A stretch of DNA of 15,327 nucleotides, from NCBI GenBank assembly GCA_964633845.1, contig CAZWLA010000030.1, positions 1 to 15,327 on the forward strand, read 5' to 3'. Source of the DNA: JADHTT01 sp964633845. GTDB lineage: Bacteria; Campylobacterota; Campylobacteria; Campylobacterales; Arcobacteraceae. The position numbers were made by a program, and so were the translations under genes. Of the stretch, positions 14,014 through 15,327 are shown piece by piece (position 1 is the stretch's first letter; every line of letters begins with the position of its first letter). The notes beneath the pieces are model-generated. The model did no database searches. It was not told the DNA's origin and saw nothing but the letters and a program-made list of their open reading frames with translations.

Positions 14014-15225
14014 TTAGAAATCACCTAAGTTAATAGTTTTCTCTTCTTTAGTTTTTAAATCTTTGATCCAAATTGTTCCATCGTTAAGTTCATTTTCACC
14101 AATAAGTGCAACAACTGTAGCACCTTTTTTCTGTGCATTGTTAAGATGCTTACCAAAACCTCTAGACTTATAATCTGTAATTACTTCATAGTCTTCTCTT
14201 TTTAATGCGACTGTTTTAAATACTGTATCTATAGCATCTTCACTCATCGCACCAATATACATAAGCTTTTCATCTGATTCTTTCATTTGTATTAGTTCTA
14301 ATAGTCTTTCAATCCCTATAGCAAAACCAACCGCAGGAGTTGATCTACCGCCTAAAAACTCTACAAGTCTATCGTATCTACCACCACCAGCAATTGCACT
14401 TTGAGCACCAATATTATCACTTACAAATTCAAATGCACTTTTTGTATAATAGTCTAATCCTCTTACAAGATTTGAATCAACTTCATATTCAATATTATTT
14501 TGATCTAAAATAGATTTTAATTTTTCAAAATCAGTATCACAAGATTCACATAAACTTGTAGTAATTTTTGGAGCATTTACTAATTGTGTTTGACAATTTT
14601 CATTTTTACAATCAAGTACTCTAATTGGATTTGTACCAACTCTTCTATTACAATCTTCACAAAGCTCTAAATCTTGTAAATGCTTTACTAAATCCTCTTT
14701 ATAGCTTGGCATACACTCTTTACATCCTAAAGAGTTTAATTGTAATTTATATCCTATTTCAAAGAATTTTAGCATCGAAGATATCATCATAATGATATTT
14801 GCATCTTCATAAACACTTACTTCTCCAAAAGACTCACATCCAAATTGGTGAAACTCTCTTAATCTACCTTTTTGTGGTCTTTCATATCTAAACATCGGAC
14901 CATAATAGAAATATTTTTGTATCCCACCAGCACGATCAAGTTTATTTTGAACAAACATTCTTACAACTCCAGCAGTACCCTCAGGTCTTAAACATACATC
15001 ATTTTCACCCTTATCGATAAACTGATACATCTCTTTACCAACGATATCACTACTCTCCCCTACACTTCTTTTAAACAGTGCCGTTTCTTCTAGTATTGGT
15101 GTCTCTAAATAAGAAAATCCATATCTCTTAGCTATTTTTGAACAATTTTCTATAAAATATGTAAAAAGATCACTATCTCTATCTTTTATATCTTTCATAC
15201 CTCTTAAGGCTTGAATATTAGCCAT
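14014..15225 (-). CDS. hisS: Histidyl-tRNA synthetase
   Basis: Class IIa synthetase that charges tRNA-His. At 403 residues it is near the bacterial norm (~420). Motif 1 region ETPILEETALFKRSVGE (41-57), motif 2 YYGPMFRYERPQKGRLREFHQFG (107-129), the histidine-specific LVRGLDYYTKSAFEF (253-267) and motif 3 GIERLLEL (304-311) are all present, followed by the anticodon-binding domain (about 320-403). The insertion domain holds four cysteine pairs: C168/C171, C189/C192, C206/C211 and C226/C229, which suggests zinc binding. HisZ, the regulatory paralogue, lacks tRNA charging residues and does not fit as well. AAAGG precedes the ATG at 15223-15225. First identifiable gene of the minus-strand operon. 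Confidence 0.96.
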   Translation of the reverse strand: MANIQALRGMKDIKDRDSDLFTYFIENCSKIAKRYGFSYLETPILEETALFKRSVGESSDIVGKEMYQFIDKGENDVCLRPEGTAGVVRMFVQNKLDRAGGIQKYFYYGPMFRYERPQKGRLREFHQFGCESFGEVSVYEDANIIMMISSMLKFFEIGYKLQLNSLGCKECMPSYKEDLVKHLQDLELCEDCNRRVGTNPIRVLDCKNENCQTQLVNAPKITTSLCESCDTDFEKLKSILDQNNIEYEVDSNLVRGLDYYTKSAFEFVSDNIGAQSAIAGGGRYDRLVEFLGGRSTPAVGFAIGIERLLELIQMKESDEKLMYIGAMSEDAIDTVFKTVALKREDYEVITDYKSRGFGKHLNNAQKKGATVVALIGENELNDGTIWIKDLKTKEEKTINLGDF

Positions 15226-15258
15226 TTGTAAACCTTTTATTTAATATTTGTAAGGATA

Positions 15259-15327
15259 TCATTTTTTTGGTTTGGAAGTGCTTTTATGAAGTTGTATCAC
15301 ATAGTTGTTTGTAGGGGTATTAAAACT
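15259..15327 (-). CDS. Possible 3' end of an upstream minus-strand gene (partial)
   Basis: From the window edge the minus strand is open for 22 codons to a TGA at 15259-15261, ending YVIQLHKSTSKPKK. It would stop 33 bases before the hisS start, consistent with an operon. The fragment is too short to identify. In C. jejuni the gene upstream of hisS is, as I recall, tmk, but this tail does not look like a thymidylate kinase end. It competes with the plus-strand reading at 15286. Confidence 0.25.
   Translation of the reverse strand, partial: SFNTPTNNYVIQLHKSTSKPKK
15286..15327 (+). CDS. Possible 5' end of a divergent plus-strand gene (partial)
   Basis: An ATG at 15286 with GGAAG seven bases upstream opens a frame that runs to the window edge: MKLYHIVVCRGIKT. 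If real, the 60 bases between it and hisS would carry two divergent promoters. Only 14 codons are visible, so chance is a fair explanation; it and the minus-strand fragment overlap and are probably mutually exclusive. Confidence 0.25.
   Translation, partial: MKLYHIVVCRGIKT

Overview
The window is AT-rich chromosomal DNA from a member of the Campylobacterota (formerly Epsilonproteobacteria), probably a free-living Sulfurimonas-, Sulfurovum- or Arcobacter-like organism. The main evidence is a XerH-type recombinase in place of XerC/XerD, a cysE-speA-hisS block that I recall in the same order in Campylobacter jejuni, and a long tetrahydrodipicolinate succinyltransferase. This placement rests on protein recognition by eye, not on a database search.

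Left part (1-1605): a small accessory region. One outer-membrane channel gene (minus strand, 90-1073) lies between two same-direction copies of a sequence of at least 55 bp. I read both copies as the left end of an IS5-family insertion sequence. The second copy is attached to the first ~28 codons of an IS5-type transposase, which then runs abruptly into the C-terminal tail of an unidentified small membrane protein. The channel gene has a good -10 box and two Fur-box-like sequences in its promoter, so iron-responsive control is plausible.

Middle (1606-8208): a tightly packed plus-strand operon of purD, an RDD membrane protein, lptD, a COG1926-type phosphoribosyltransferase and pnp. The genes overlap, abut or are separated by fewer than 20 bases, and a hairpin terminator follows pnp. 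The operon mixes purine synthesis, LPS export to the outer membrane and RNA turnover.

Next (8325-9380): xerH, the chromosome-dimer-resolving tyrosine recombinase, whose -10 box is so close to its ATG that the mRNA may be leaderless.

Right part (9381-15225): a minus-strand run that reads hisS, speA, cysE, prmC, dapD in transcription order. It covers histidyl-tRNA charging, arginine decarboxylation for polyamines, serine acetylation for cysteine synthesis, release-factor methylation and lysine/diaminopimelate synthesis. hisS to prmC look like one operon. dapD follows after a 74-base gap holding a weak hairpin, and its stop codon touches that of xerH. The last ~100 bases hold either the end of a further minus-strand gene or the start of a divergent plus-strand one. 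Most of the window is ordinary core genome. I saw no tRNA, rRNA, CRISPR array, prophage or defence system.
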